DNA from: Shouchella clausii
Lineage (GTDB): Bacteria; Bacillota; Bacilli; Bacillales; Bacillaceae_D
Length of the DNA stretch: 64,000 nt
Direction: 5' to 3'
NCBI RefSeq assembly: GCF_002250115.1
Contig: NZ_CP019985.1
Coordinates: 1,984,001 to 2,048,000 of the forward strand
The translations under genes and the position numbers were made by a program. Position 1 is the stretch's first letter. Each line of letters opens with the position of its first letter. The notes under the pieces are model-generated. The model was not told the DNA's origin and ran no database searches. It worked only from the letters and a program-made list of their open reading frames with translations. Below, piece by piece: positions 9,486 to 21,084 of the stretch.

Positions 9486-10027
9486 GATATCCCGATCCCT
9501 TCATTGGATGATTCCATCTAGTCTAGTAGACCTTAGAGCATTTGTCCAACTAAGTGTAACCTATCCATGGATTGAAATAATGGAAGCAGTAGTGTTTCCG
9601 CCTTTTCTAGGTCGTCGCACTCTACGTGAGTGCGTGGATTGAAATGCCGCTATTCGTTAGCTTGCCTTGCCCCGCGAAGGTCGCACTCTACGTGAGTGCG
9701 TGGATTGAAATTACAGTAGGGATGAAACCGAACGTCTTGGCCTGAGTCGCACTCTACGTGAGTGCGTGGATTGAAATCATATAGTCCTGCCAGAAAATTT
9801 TCAGGATGTCCGGTCGCACTCTTCGTGAGTGCGTGGATTGAAATCCGTTTTTAACATAATCCATCATGATGCGCTGAAAGTCGCACTCTATGTGAGTGCG
9901 TGGAAAATGTGGGCTTAAGATCCTTGCACGGTGTGGCTGTGTTTCCCCCATCTTATAAGTGCGCCAATTAACATCCACATGAATCGACGTTCGCTTGCGA
10001 TAACAACTAATAAAGGTACAGAAAACC

Positions 10028-10070
10028 AAATAAGCAATATGAGCGCACCTACGCCCATATTGCTTATTTT
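10028..10070 (-). terminator. Terminator of the mal operon
   Basis: AAATAAGCAATATG pairs with CATATTGCTTATTT around a GC-rich centre, with T-rich flanks on both strands. It lies just beyond the malA stop codon, so it serves the minus-strand mal genes. The rest of 9909-10082 shows nothing else I can support. Confidence 0.8.
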
Positions 10071-10082
10071 CGTCTTTGTTGC

Positions 10083-13018
<2,936 letters not shown>

Positions 13019-13057
13019 AAGCAAAACTCCTTTGCATGATCTACAATTTAACTGTAA

Positions 13058-13071
13058 AGGCAGCGCTTTCA
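13058..13071 (-). promoter_or_regulatory. cre-like site upstream of malP
   Basis: On the minus strand TGAAAGCGCTGCCT keeps the left half and core of a CcpA site (TGAAAGCGCTTTCA). It lies 40-55 bp before the malP start in the malP/regulator divergent region, where catabolite repression would be expected. The right half is imperfect. Confidence 0.45.
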
Positions 13072-13162
13072 AAACCCAATAGGTTTGACGCATTTAGAAA
13101 TCAAGTTGTACCATTAGATTATATTTTCACAGAAGGAAAATATTTTCATAGAAGGTGAGCAC

Positions 13163-13921
13163 ATGATTCTAGACAAGTTAGTCAATAAACACTTTGAATC
13201 ACTAAGCGAGAATGACTTGCATATTATTAAGACGATTTATGACCATATTGATGAGATGAAGACGATGAAAATTCAGGATCTCGCTGCTTATGCCCACACT
13301 TCCATCTCTTCCATCCACCGTCTCACGAAAAAAATTGGTTTAGACGGCTACAGCGACTTAAAATCTTATATTAAATTGAACAATTTTACGGAAGGTACGA
13401 GCCAAGATTTAATGGAACTGCTTGACCAGGATATCCACCAGACGAGGAAGTACATGGAACAACTAGACTTTTGCCAATTAAACCAACTGATTGACCGCGC
13501 CCCATATATCTATATTTACGGAACAGGGGCTGCACAGCTAGATTTGGCGAATGATGTCCAGCGGCAGTTATGGACGCTGCACAAGAAATCTCAAGTCATA
13601 CGAAGTGAACGGGATTTTACAAATGGACTCGGGGAAATGGGCGAAGACGATCTTTTGTTTATTATTTCTTTATCCGGCGAATCAGAAAACCTCGATGAAA
13701 TTATTCACGCGATTAAAACAAGAAAGATAAAATGTGTGAGCCTGACCACATTAAGAAATAATTTACTCGCCCAAAATGCGATGTTTAATATTTATGTAAA
13801 CAGCACTCCTTTTTGTTTGTATAACAAAGTCGAGAACTCTAGCTTTTTGCCGTTTTACATTGTGGTTGATATTATTGTGAGGAAATTCAGTGAGTGGAAA
13901 ATGGAACAGGTGGGGAAATAA
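13163..13921 (+). CDS. glvR: RpiR-family regulator of the maltose PTS operon
   Basis: 252 residues. An N-terminal HTH_6 domain (MKIQDLAAYAHTSISSIHRLTKKIGLDGYSDLK) is followed by a SIS sugar-phosphate-binding domain (YIYGTGAAQLD..., LFIISLSGESENLDEII). It is transcribed divergently from malP-malA, the same arrangement as GlvR/MalR in Bacillus. GlvR-type proteins activate the maltose genes in response to maltose 6-phosphate, so the same role is inferred here. About 250 bp follow without a recognisable gene. Confidence 0.85.
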   Translation: MILDKLVNKHFESLSENDLHIIKTIYDHIDEMKTMKIQDLAAYAHTSISSIHRLTKKIGLDGYSDLKSYIKLNNFTEGTSQDLMELLDQDIHQTRKYMEQLDFCQLNQLIDRAPYIYIYGTGAAQLDLANDVQRQLWTLHKKSQVIRSERDFTNGLGEMGEDDLLFIISLSGESENLDEIIHAIKTRKIKCVSLTTLRNNLLAQNAMFNIYVNSTPFCLYNKVENSSFLPFYIVVDIIVRKFSEWKMEQVGK

Positions 13922-14178
13922 TAACAGTGGGTCGGCTATGTCTTGAAACCGGCCGCTCATAAAGCAATGGCTGAAATGATAGAAACATTCTAGACGAGCC
14001 TATCGCTTATTCGCCTCCTTGTTTTCCTCTTCTTTTTTAGGGCAATCTTCTTCCTCTACACTATGCTTAAACGTCCCGATCCTTTTTTGTTTGTCTTAAA
14101 AGGCAAAAAAATCACCATTCATTCTTGTATAATGGAGTCACCATCAATATGAAACCATATTAGAAAGGCACTAGATAA

Positions 14179-14646
14179 ATGAACGCAATCTCTTATCGGA
14201 AATCCGTGGCGTGGGGGAAAGCGCTAGGCAGTTTAGTGTTTGTGCTAGTTTGTCTGTTTTTGCTGTACGGCGCTTTTTTTATGGATACTACATGGATTCG
14301 TACATTTTTTTGTATTACATCCGCTATCATAGGGATTCCGTTTTTTGGTGGATATTTAGTGGTTTGCTTGCCACGGGCATTGAAATCAAACACGCAATTA
14401 CTCACTTACGACCAAAAATCGATTTCGGACGGTAAAAAAACAGTAGCGTGGGTGGACATTGAAAACATCAGCTACAGTGGCCCGTCCTTTCAAAAATGGC
14501 TATTTCCGCAGTTTCCTCAACTGATTTTTCACTTGAAGAACAGAGAGACTTGGACCGTAAGTACTTATTATTTGCTAACAGACTCCGACATTCAGTCCGT
14601 CTTGAAGCTTTTGCGCGGGCTGCTTAGCCGCAACGGTAAGAAGTAA
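14179..14646 (+). CDS. STM3941-like two-helix membrane protein
   Basis: 155 residues with two N-terminal membrane helices (about 18-34 and 43-64). A soluble PH-like region follows with the pattern LLTYDQKSISDGKKTVAWVDIENI, as in STM3941-type proteins. The function of that family is not known. It has AGAAAGG upstream. It opens a group of three small unrelated genes lying between the maltose locus and CRISPR array 2. The assignment is by general pattern only. Confidence 0.55.
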   Translation: MNAISYRKSVAWGKALGSLVFVLVCLFLLYGAFFMDTTWIRTFFCITSAIIGIPFFGGYLVVCLPRALKSNTQLLTYDQKSISDGKKTVAWVDIENISYSGPSFQKWLFPQFPQLIFHLKNRETWTVSTYYLLTDSDIQSVLKLLRGLLSRNGKK

Positions 14647-14720
14647 AATAGTTCTTAGTAGAATTATATTGTTATGAAGCTAAGGCAGTCTACAATTAAC
14701 AGAAAGGAAGGCGTACAATC

Positions 14721-15458
14721 ATGAAAGCGAGCATCGAAAACCTCCTTCGTCTATTGGGAGACCAGCACGAGGCGCATCATGGGATTCCAGAGAGTGAGAT
14801 CGAGGCGAAGGAACGAGAGCTTGGTTTTTCCTTGCCGCTGGTGCTACGGAATTACTACAAAGCGTTGGGACGGTCTCCACACATCACCCAAGGGTGCAAC
14901 AATCAATACGAACCGCTGCAGTTGAAGAAGTTGTTTATTCCTGATAGCACTTTTTTTACGACAGACAAAGCATTTTTGGTTTTCTACCAAGTAGAAGAAT
15001 CTGTGATCTATTGTGGGATCCGGTTGGACGATTTGGAAAGGGAAGACCCGCCAGTTTATTTATGCGCTTGGAGTTTCGCCGACTGGCAGTTAGAGAATCA
15101 GTCACTAAGCCGTTTTCTCGCTGGCAAAGCGCTAATTCAATTGGGTGTTGAAGATCGGCTGCCGTATTGGGCGATTTTCGATGAAAGCACGTGGGACTTG
15201 TTCGACTATCGCGACTGGATGCGTTTAGACGACCGCGAAGATGAGATAGAAGAAGGTTCCGAGCTTAATACGTGGAAAATCTTTGTGAAAGATGATGTGC
15301 TAATCGTGTTTGAACTTTCTGGTTCAGAAGAAGAAGGGGAAGCCCCGTTGGCGGTATATCTTGCTTCTTTTAAGCAAACGAGTATGGAGAATCTCCTAAA
15401 CGAGCTAGAAAAGGCAGCGAACTTGCCCGCGTATCGAACCAGTCTGTTTGAACATTAA
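14721..15458 (+). CDS. SMI1/KNR4 (SUKH) domain protein
   Basis: 245 residues. The N-terminal half carries the SUKH pattern: ESEIEAKERELGFSLPLVLRNYYKALGRS, then a long segment ending YLCAWSFADWQLEN. No signal peptide or membrane helix is visible, so it is likely cytoplasmic. SUKH proteins often act as immunity proteins against polymorphic toxins, but many in Bacilli stand alone with unknown function. No toxin gene is visible next to it. Start ATG follows AGAAAGGAAGG. Confidence 0.7.
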   Translation: MKASIENLLRLLGDQHEAHHGIPESEIEAKERELGFSLPLVLRNYYKALGRSPHITQGCNNQYEPLQLKKLFIPDSTFFTTDKAFLVFYQVEESVIYCGIRLDDLEREDPPVYLCAWSFADWQLENQSLSRFLAGKALIQLGVEDRLPYWAIFDESTWDLFDYRDWMRLDDREDEIEEGSELNTWKIFVKDDVLIVFELSGSEEEGEAPLAVYLASFKQTSMENLLNELEKAANLPAYRTSLFEH

Positions 15459-15500
15459 TATTGTGGGGGCACATGCTCTGGTAAGAAAGGGGTCGTTCCT

Positions 15501-16034
15501 GTGATCGAAGCATTGAATCAATCGGTCTCGATTCCATCACTCATCTGGTTATTTTTGGCGTTTTTTATGATTCATGATTTTGAGGAAATTATCTTTGTCG
15601 AAGGATGGGCAAAAAAACGCTACGAATCGGTCTATCAAACGATCCCTTCTTTTTATAAACCAATATTTCGTATATTTAACGGAATAACTAGTTCGCAATT
15701 TGCTTTTGCCGTATTTATTGAGTTTATTATATTTATCCCTGTTACCTATTTAGCGGCAGAGCAGCAAATGTTTACCTGGTTCCTCGGTTATAACGTCATC
15801 TTTTTTTTGCATGTGTTTACGCATGCAGGTCAAGCACTGCTACTGAAAATGTATACACCAGGCGTCATTACCGCCATTATCGTAACACTTCCGTATTCTC
15901 TTTATTTGTTTTACCGGTTAGCGATGGAATATAATATTCAGATTAATGATCTTATTGCCAGTATCCCATACGGATTGACGATTATTCCAATCGTGGCTTT
16001 CGGTCATCTACTAGCTAAAACTGTGGTTCGGTAA
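15501..16034 (+). CDS. HXXEE-domain membrane protein
   Basis: 177 residues with five or so hydrophobic segments. The family-naming motif is present near the N-terminus as MIHDFEEIIFVEGW, and a second His pair lies in LHVFTHAGQALLLK. The start is GTG preceded by AGAAAGGGG. HXXEE proteins are small membrane proteins of unknown role; the His/Glu motif suggests metal binding or membrane enzymology. CRISPR leader 2 begins about 60 bp downstream. Confidence 0.75.
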   Translation: MIEALNQSVSIPSLIWLFLAFFMIHDFEEIIFVEGWAKKRYESVYQTIPSFYKPIFRIFNGITSSQFAFAVFIEFIIFIPVTYLAAEQQMFTWFLGYNVIFFLHVFTHAGQALLLKMYTPGVITAIIVTLPYSLYLFYRLAMEYNIQINDLIASIPYGLTIIPIVAFGHLLAKTVVR

Positions 16035-16096
16035 AAAATGTTGAGGTAACCCATGGATGTTTTCAGTTTACTTCAATATCAAACAACTACTATTTT

Positions 16097-16277
16097 GGTG
16101 CGAACCCCAAGCGCACATAAAATCCCTAGATCACCCGCACCAAAAAAGCACTTAAATATGGGTTAATGTGTGGAAAAGTGTTAAAATGTTGTTCATATCC
16201 CATGGTATGATATAGGAAAAGAGCGGCTTTTCTCTATGATTCATCAATTAGTTTCCAATAAATAGGGGAATTTCGCT
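16097..16277 (+). promoter_or_regulatory. CRISPR leader 2
   Basis: 181 bp, the same length as leaders 1, 3 and 5. The 45-bp element is at 16097-16141, a likely extended -10 (TGGTATGAT, -10 at 16206-16211) follows, and AATAGGGGAATTTCGCT abuts the first repeat. Confidence 0.87.
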
Positions 16278-18271
16278 GTCGCACTCCTTGTGAGTGCGTG
16301 GATTGAAATGTTAATGTCCGCGCTCTTACCGCACTTATTACATGTCGCACTCCTTGTGAGTGCGTGGATTGAAATACTCATTTCGGCAGTCTTAGCGCCT
16401 GTCGTCTCCGGTCGCACTCCTTGTGAGTGCGTGGATTGAAATACTATACTCGCTCCTTTATCACGCCAATGGCGCTTGTCGCACTCCTTGTGAGTGCGTG
16501 GATTGAAATCGACAAAAAAGCGCCCGCCTGCGCCACTAGCGCTGTCGCACTCCTTGTGAGTGCGTGGATTGAAATATGTAGACACATTAATTCGCGCGCT
16601 ATACATCGGGTCGCACTCCTTGTGAGTGCGTGGATTGAAATATTCAGAATTATGTCAGTATATCCAACAACTACGTCGCACTCCTTGTGAGTGCGTGGAT
16701 TGAAATCGGGAAAGGGTGTTCATTATCGGACATCTTAGAGGTCGCACTCCTTGTGAGTGCGTGGATTGAAATTGCAATCGAAGAACTCACAAAGCGTCGC
16801 GATGGTGTCGCACTCCTTGTGAGTGCGTGGATTGAAATATCATGTTAATGTCGTTTAACGAGTCGCCGCACTCGTCGCACTCCTTGTGAGTGCGTGGATT
16901 GAAATGATCAGGAAACGGAGCGCACAGCCCGCAAAATGGTCGCACTCCTTGTGAGTGCGTGGATTGAAATGCCTCCTTGCCTTTTATAAAGCGTTTTTCT
17001 TTGCGCGTCGCACTCCTTGTGAGTGCGTGGATTGAAATCGTTTCGATTTAAGGGATTCTCACCCACGCCAAGTCGCACTCCTTGTGAGTGCGTGGATTGA
17101 AATTATATGAAGACTCAGTATAACGTATTTGTTAACGTCGCACTCCTTGTGAGTGCGTGGATTGAAATGGAAATGGATAAAAAAAGTCATGCGAAATCCA
17201 TGTCGCACTCCTTGTGAGTGCGTGGATTGAAATCGCGCGCTTGGCCGGCCGCAGCTCGCGCCCTCCGGTCGCACTCCTTGTGAGTGCGTGGATTGAAATA
17301 AAAATCGGAGGCCGTTCCGTTGATCGTCTCAGCGTCGCACTCCTTGTGAGTGCGTGGATTGAAATGCCGACGCCTATACATGAAGTGCCGGGAGGGCCGT
17401 CGCACTCCTTGTGAGTGCGTGGATTGAAATACCAGCTACCCAATCACTAAACCTTTCCGCCTCCGTCGCACTCCTTGTGAGTGCGTGGATTGAAATTCTT
17501 TACAAGTTTGTTTTTATTGAGTGCTTGTGGGTCGCACTCCTTGTGAGTGCGTGGATTGAAATTCTTGCTTATTTGCAATGTTAGGTGGTGTCCATCGTCG
17601 CACTCCTTGTGAGTGCGTGGATTGAAATGCGGAGGAAGGGGACGTCATCGAACTTGAGGCGCGTCGCACTCCTTGTGAGTGCGTGGATTGAAATAAAGCT
17701 GAACGGACAGTCAGGTAAATTACGCTCGTCGCACTCCTTGTGAGTGCGTGGATTGAAATTCTACCTTACCCCTTGTCTTTAGCTGCCCCTCAGTCGCACT
17801 CCTTGTGAGTGCGTGGATTGAAATAAAGCTGAACGGACAGTCAGGTAAATTACGCTCGTCGCACTCCTTGTGAGTGCGTGGATTGAAATTCTACCTTACC
17901 CCTTGTCTTTAGCTGCCCCTCAGTCGCACTCCTTGTGAGTGCGTGGATTGAAATACAAAAGACTAGCAACAGTGTCACAGACAGAAACGGTCGCACTCCT
18001 TGTGAGTGCGTGGATTGAAATTCTGGTCGTTTCAACGCCTTCAGGGGGGTTTCATGTCGCACTCCTTGTGAGTGCGTGGATTGAAATTCAACTCGCGCTC
18101 AGTACGAAAATCAAAAGGCTCTGTCGCACTCCTTGTGAGTGCGTGGATTGAAATTTTAGTAGCCTTACGGAACCGGCCGAAATTTTCGTTGGATAGGTTA
18201 CACTTAGTTGGACAAATGCTCTAAGGTCTACTAGACTAGATGGAATCATCCAATGAAGGGATCGGGATATC

Positions 18272-18562
18272 ATGACTGAAGCCAAACGTCCACGAAGAAG
18301 GTTCACAGCCGAATTTAAGAAACAGCTTGTGCAACTGTATGCGTCCGGAAAGCCGAGAGCGGAAATCATCCGTGAATATGAACTGACGCCATCTGCTTTT
18401 GATAAATGGGTTCGTCAATACCAAACAAGTGGCGCATTCACCGAGAAAGAAAATCGTACGCCTGAACAAGAAGAGCTGATCCGCCTACGAAAAGAAAACC
18501 AGAAGCTCGCTATGGAAAATGATATTTTAAAGCAAGCGGCGCTGATCATGGGACGAAAATAG
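18272..18562 (+). CDS. IS3-family transposase OrfA
   Basis: 96 residues. The N-terminal helix-turn-helix (FTAEFKKQLVQLYASGKPRAEIIREYELTPSAFDKWV) binds the IS ends. The C-terminal leucine-zipper-like helix (EELIRLRKENQKLAMENDILKQAA) is for oligomerisation. It ends at CGA AAA TAG, where a -1 shift would join it to orfB. The full-length OrfAB fusion would be the transposase. Confidence 0.92.
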   Translation: MTEAKRPRRRFTAEFKKQLVQLYASGKPRAEIIREYELTPSAFDKWVRQYQTSGAFTEKENRTPEQEELIRLRKENQKLAMENDILKQAALIMGRK

Positions 18563-18564
18563 AC

Positions 18565-19395
18565 GTGATCCGTCAAAATCGCGGGATCTACCCAGTGGCT
18601 GCCATGTGTGCGATTTTGAACATCCCCCGTAGCACGTTTTATTATGAAGCCAAGCAACGGGATCACGAAGAAGAGGAAGAACAGCTGACCGCATTGATCA
18701 GCGACCTTTTTCGTCAGAGCCGAGGCATCTATGGCCAGCGCAAAATCAAAAAAGAACTTACTAAACAAGGGTGGACGGTTTCACGCCGCCGCATTGGCCG
18801 GATCATGAAGGCACAAGGACTTGTATCCACGTACACGGTGGCCCAATTTAAACCAACGAAATTCGTGTGCAACGAATCGGAAATAGGGAATACCCTTGAC
18901 CGGAAGTTCCAACAAGAAAAAGCGCTAACCGTAGTCGTCAGCGACCTAACGTATGTGCGGGTCGGTGCAAACTGGCATTATATTTGTATCATCATTGATC
19001 TATACAACCGTGAAATCATCGGTTACAGTTCTGGTCCAAACAAGAATAAGGAGCTCGTGGGACAAGCCATCGCTAAAATTCCCTATCCCTTACAGAAGAT
19101 CGCTCTGTTTCATACCGATCGTGGTAGAGAGTTTATCAATCAGAAGATGGACCAGACACTAGCGACCTTTGGAATCGCCCGTTCGCTCAGCAACAAAGGC
19201 ACGCCGTATGACAACGCCGTCGCAGAAGCCACCTTTAAAGCGATTAAAATTGAGTTTGTATCGAGAAGGGTTTTCCCTAACCAACACGAACTTGACCTTG
19301 CTTTATTTGATTATGTTCATTGGTTCAACCATATACGCCTCCATGGTTCACTCGACTATCAATCACCCGTCGATTACAAAGCCTTACACCTTTAA
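18565..19395 (+). CDS. IS3-family transposase OrfB (DDE integrase), copy 2
   Basis: 276 residues counted from GTG. It has an HTH_21 region, then the rve core with Asp in VVSDLTYV, Asp in FHTDRGREF and Glu in NAVAEATFK (often NAVMES in relatives). The frame lies at -1 relative to orfA and overlaps its end, consistent with programmed frameshifting. The reading frame is intact, so this copy may be active. Confidence 0.93.
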   Translation: MIRQNRGIYPVAAMCAILNIPRSTFYYEAKQRDHEEEEEQLTALISDLFRQSRGIYGQRKIKKELTKQGWTVSRRRIGRIMKAQGLVSTYTVAQFKPTKFVCNESEIGNTLDRKFQQEKALTVVVSDLTYVRVGANWHYICIIIDLYNREIIGYSSGPNKNKELVGQAIAKIPYPLQKIALFHTDRGREFINQKMDQTLATFGIARSLSNKGTPYDNAVAEATFKAIKIEFVSRRVFPNQHELDLALFDYVHWFNHIRLHGSLDYQSPVDYKALHL

Positions 19396-20447
19396 AAATT
19401 TGTCCAGTTTTGTGTTGACATTCCACGTCGCACTCCTTGTGAGTGCGTGGATTGAAATTTTTGTGTAAGCAATAAGCGCACGAACAACCATGGTCGCACT
19501 CCTTGTGAGTGCGTGGATTGAAATGCGAGTTCCATCGAACGCCTCAGCGAATGGTAATGTCGCACTCCTTGTGAGTGCGTGGATTGAAATACGAACGCGC
19601 TGAAAGAACAGATTATGCGGAACACGTCGCACTCCTTGTGAGTGCGTGGATTGAAATTGAGCTTACCGGACTAGTTAACACTTGGGCGATAGGTCGCACT
19701 CCTTGTGAGTGCGTGGATTGAAATAAGGATGCGGTGCTTGAAAAAGGAGATGACGCTAGAGTCGCACTCCTTGTGAGTGCGTGGATTGAAATTTATCTTC
19801 TTGACTTCGGGAGCGGGACCATATCTCGTCGCACTCCTTGTGAGTGCGTGGATTGAAATGCCAATTGAGTCCGTCTATATAGCTGCGGACAATGACGTCG
19901 CACTCCTTGTGAGTGCGTGGATTGAAATGTTGCAAATATGAAGCTCTTTCCAACACATATCTGTCGCACTCCTTGTGAGTGCGTGGATTGAAATCAATAC
20001 AAAAAGCCTGTCCAAGTAGCTAGACTGGGTCGCACTCCTTGTGAGTGCGTGGATTGAAATTCTAAAGGTGTACCACATTTACGAGAGGAGCTAGAGTCGC
20101 ACTCCTTGTGAGTGCGTGGATTGAAATAAATAAATGGCCCGCACACCAAGTCAACAGCGCCGTCGCACTCCGTGAGTGCGTGGATTGAAATACATAACAG
20201 CTAGTGCAGCAAAACAGATTGTGCTGGTCGCACTCCATGTGAGTGCGTGGATTGAAATATGCCTTGAGACTTTGCCCCCTGGGTTAGAGAGCAGGCCCCT
20301 ATGCGCTGTTTCCTCATCCATCTTGAGGTAAAGCTGTCCTTTTTTCTGGAATCTTACAATTTCCATGCCTGCCAAAATGGAGCGACCGTTTTTATTGCTG
20401 TGATTAGTGTTAATAGAAAAAATGACTAGCTACAGGAGGAAGCGAAA

Positions 20448-20921
20448 TTGGAAATTCGTACAGTGAAAGGCTCTGACTACTATGTCATTTCCCCACTAAT
20501 TAATAAGTGGTGGGGTGGAAGAAAGATGTCGGATAAGTTACCGAAATTATTTTTCGACCATTTTTCTAATACAAGTTTTGTTGCTGAAAGGGATGGAACA
20601 CTTGTCGGCTTTCTAATCGGATTCTTTTCTCAATCTCATCAAAAAGTAGCCTATATACATTTCGTTGGAGTCCACCCTGATTATAGAAAGCAAAGTGTTG
20701 GCAACCTATTATACAATCGATTTTTTCATGTGGTTCAGCAAAACGGGCGAAATATTGTTCGCTGTGTAACTTCTCCTGTCAATCAAACTTCCATCGCCTT
20801 TCATACGAAGATGGGATTTTCTATTGAAGAGGGCGATAAAACGATTGACGGTGTTTATGTCAACACCGACTATGATGGACCACATCAAGACAGAGTTTTG
20901 TTTGAGAAACATTTAATGTAA
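20448..20921 (+). CDS. GNAT-family N-acetyltransferase
   Basis: 157 residues, TTG start behind a strong AGGAGGA. The GNAT fold is visible: SFVAERDGTLVGFLIGF (beta4), VAYIHFVGVHPDYRKQSVGNLLYNRFF (motif A with the acetyl-CoA-binding loop in RKQSVGN), and NQTSIAFHTKMGFSIEEGD (motif B). The acetyl acceptor cannot be told. It lies about 190 bp downstream of array 2 and faces the sugar-kinase gene, with a shared terminator. Confidence 0.85.
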   Translation: MEIRTVKGSDYYVISPLINKWWGGRKMSDKLPKLFFDHFSNTSFVAERDGTLVGFLIGFFSQSHQKVAYIHFVGVHPDYRKQSVGNLLYNRFFHVVQQNGRNIVRCVTSPVNQTSIAFHTKMGFSIEEGDKTIDGVYVNTDYDGPHQDRVLFEKHLM

Positions 20922-21008
20922 TGCAATGTCATGATTTACTTCTACCATTTCCACGAGGCCAAACGACCACTTTCTCTTGAGATATGAAGAAAATGTCCAC
21001 ATAAAACG

Positions 21009-21047
21009 AGAGCCAGGAGTCCTCCTCCTGGCTCTGTCTGCTTTTTT
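21009..21047. terminator. Bidirectional-type terminator between GNAT and sugar kinase genes
   Basis: AGAGCCAGGAG pairs perfectly with CTCCTGGCTCT, followed by a T-rich run. It lies between two convergent genes and can serve both. Confidence 0.85.
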
Positions 21048-21084
21048 CAAGAATTGCTTTGCTAAATCATGATTAAATGCACGA

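Larger units (their letters stand above)
8501..9567 (-). mobile_element. IS3-family insertion sequence, copy 1 (internally deleted)
   Basis: 1067 bp, inserted within a CRISPR repeat and flanked by a 3-bp target duplication TGG (8498-8500 and 9568-9570). The ends are related imperfect inverted repeats (TGGAATGTCAACACAAAACT inward from the left; the other end reads TGGATAGGTTACACTTAGTT inward). As far as I compared it is the same as the copy at 18190-19425 except for a 169-bp deletion inside orfA, and 1236-169 equals 1067. orfB is intact but orfA is broken, so the copy should not be autonomously mobile. Confidence 0.93.
8210..9908 (+). CRISPR. CRISPR array 1 (type I-C-like repeat; interrupted by an IS)
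   Basis: Ten repeats and nine spacers of about 34-36 bp. The repeat is GTCGCACTC, four variable bases, then TGAGTGCGTGGATTGAAAT (32 bp; CGCACTC/GAGTGCG stem). Starts: 8210, 8277, 8344, 8410, 8477 (split), 9614, 9680, 9746, 9813, 9880. Variable bases run TTCG, TTCG, TACG (six times), TTCG, TATG from the leader outward. The fifth repeat is cut after GTGCGTGG by the IS at 8501-9567 and resumes at 9568. The last repeat lacks three bases of its 3' end (GTGGAAAAT). No cas genes lie nearby, so processing must rely on Cas proteins encoded elsewhere. Confidence 0.97.
18190..19425 (+). mobile_element. IS3-family insertion sequence, copy 2 (full length)
   Basis: 1236 bp between imperfect inverted repeats that start TGGA and share CTGGACAAAT/TTGGACAAAT further in. 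A 3-bp target duplication CGT is at 18187-18189 and 19426-19428, so the insertion point is two bases into the repeat after a 33-bp spacer. It contains orfA and orfB in -1 relation, the usual IS3 layout. It is in opposite orientation to the deleted copy at 8501-9567. Confidence 0.95.
16278..20258 (+). CRISPR. CRISPR array 2 (42 repeats; interrupted by an IS)
   Basis: The longest array: 42 repeats and 41 spacers (33-36 bp). All main repeats have CTTG as the four variable loop bases. The 29 leader-proximal repeats (16278 to 18123) are separated from the other 13 (19427 to 20227) by an IS3 element. Two neighbouring spacers with their repeats are duplicated in tandem (17695-17824 equals 17825-17954), so 39 spacers are unique. 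The last two repeats are degenerate: the one at 20162 lacks two loop bases and the one at 20227 has CATG. This decay at the far end agrees with the leader being on the left. Confidence 0.98.

Noticed and set aside
16244-20375. Many open frames with FNPRTHKECD, SIHALTRSAT or ALLVSAWIEI repeats in arrays 1-5
   Set aside because: They are translations of the CRISPR repeats and spacers in several frames, not genes; the same spurious peptides recur in every array.
20266-20375. Minus-strand open frame starting MAGMEIVRFQKKGQLYLKMD just after array 2
   Set aside because: It has no ribosome site and runs into the array repeats. It could be a fragment of a lost gene, but nothing supports a functional call.
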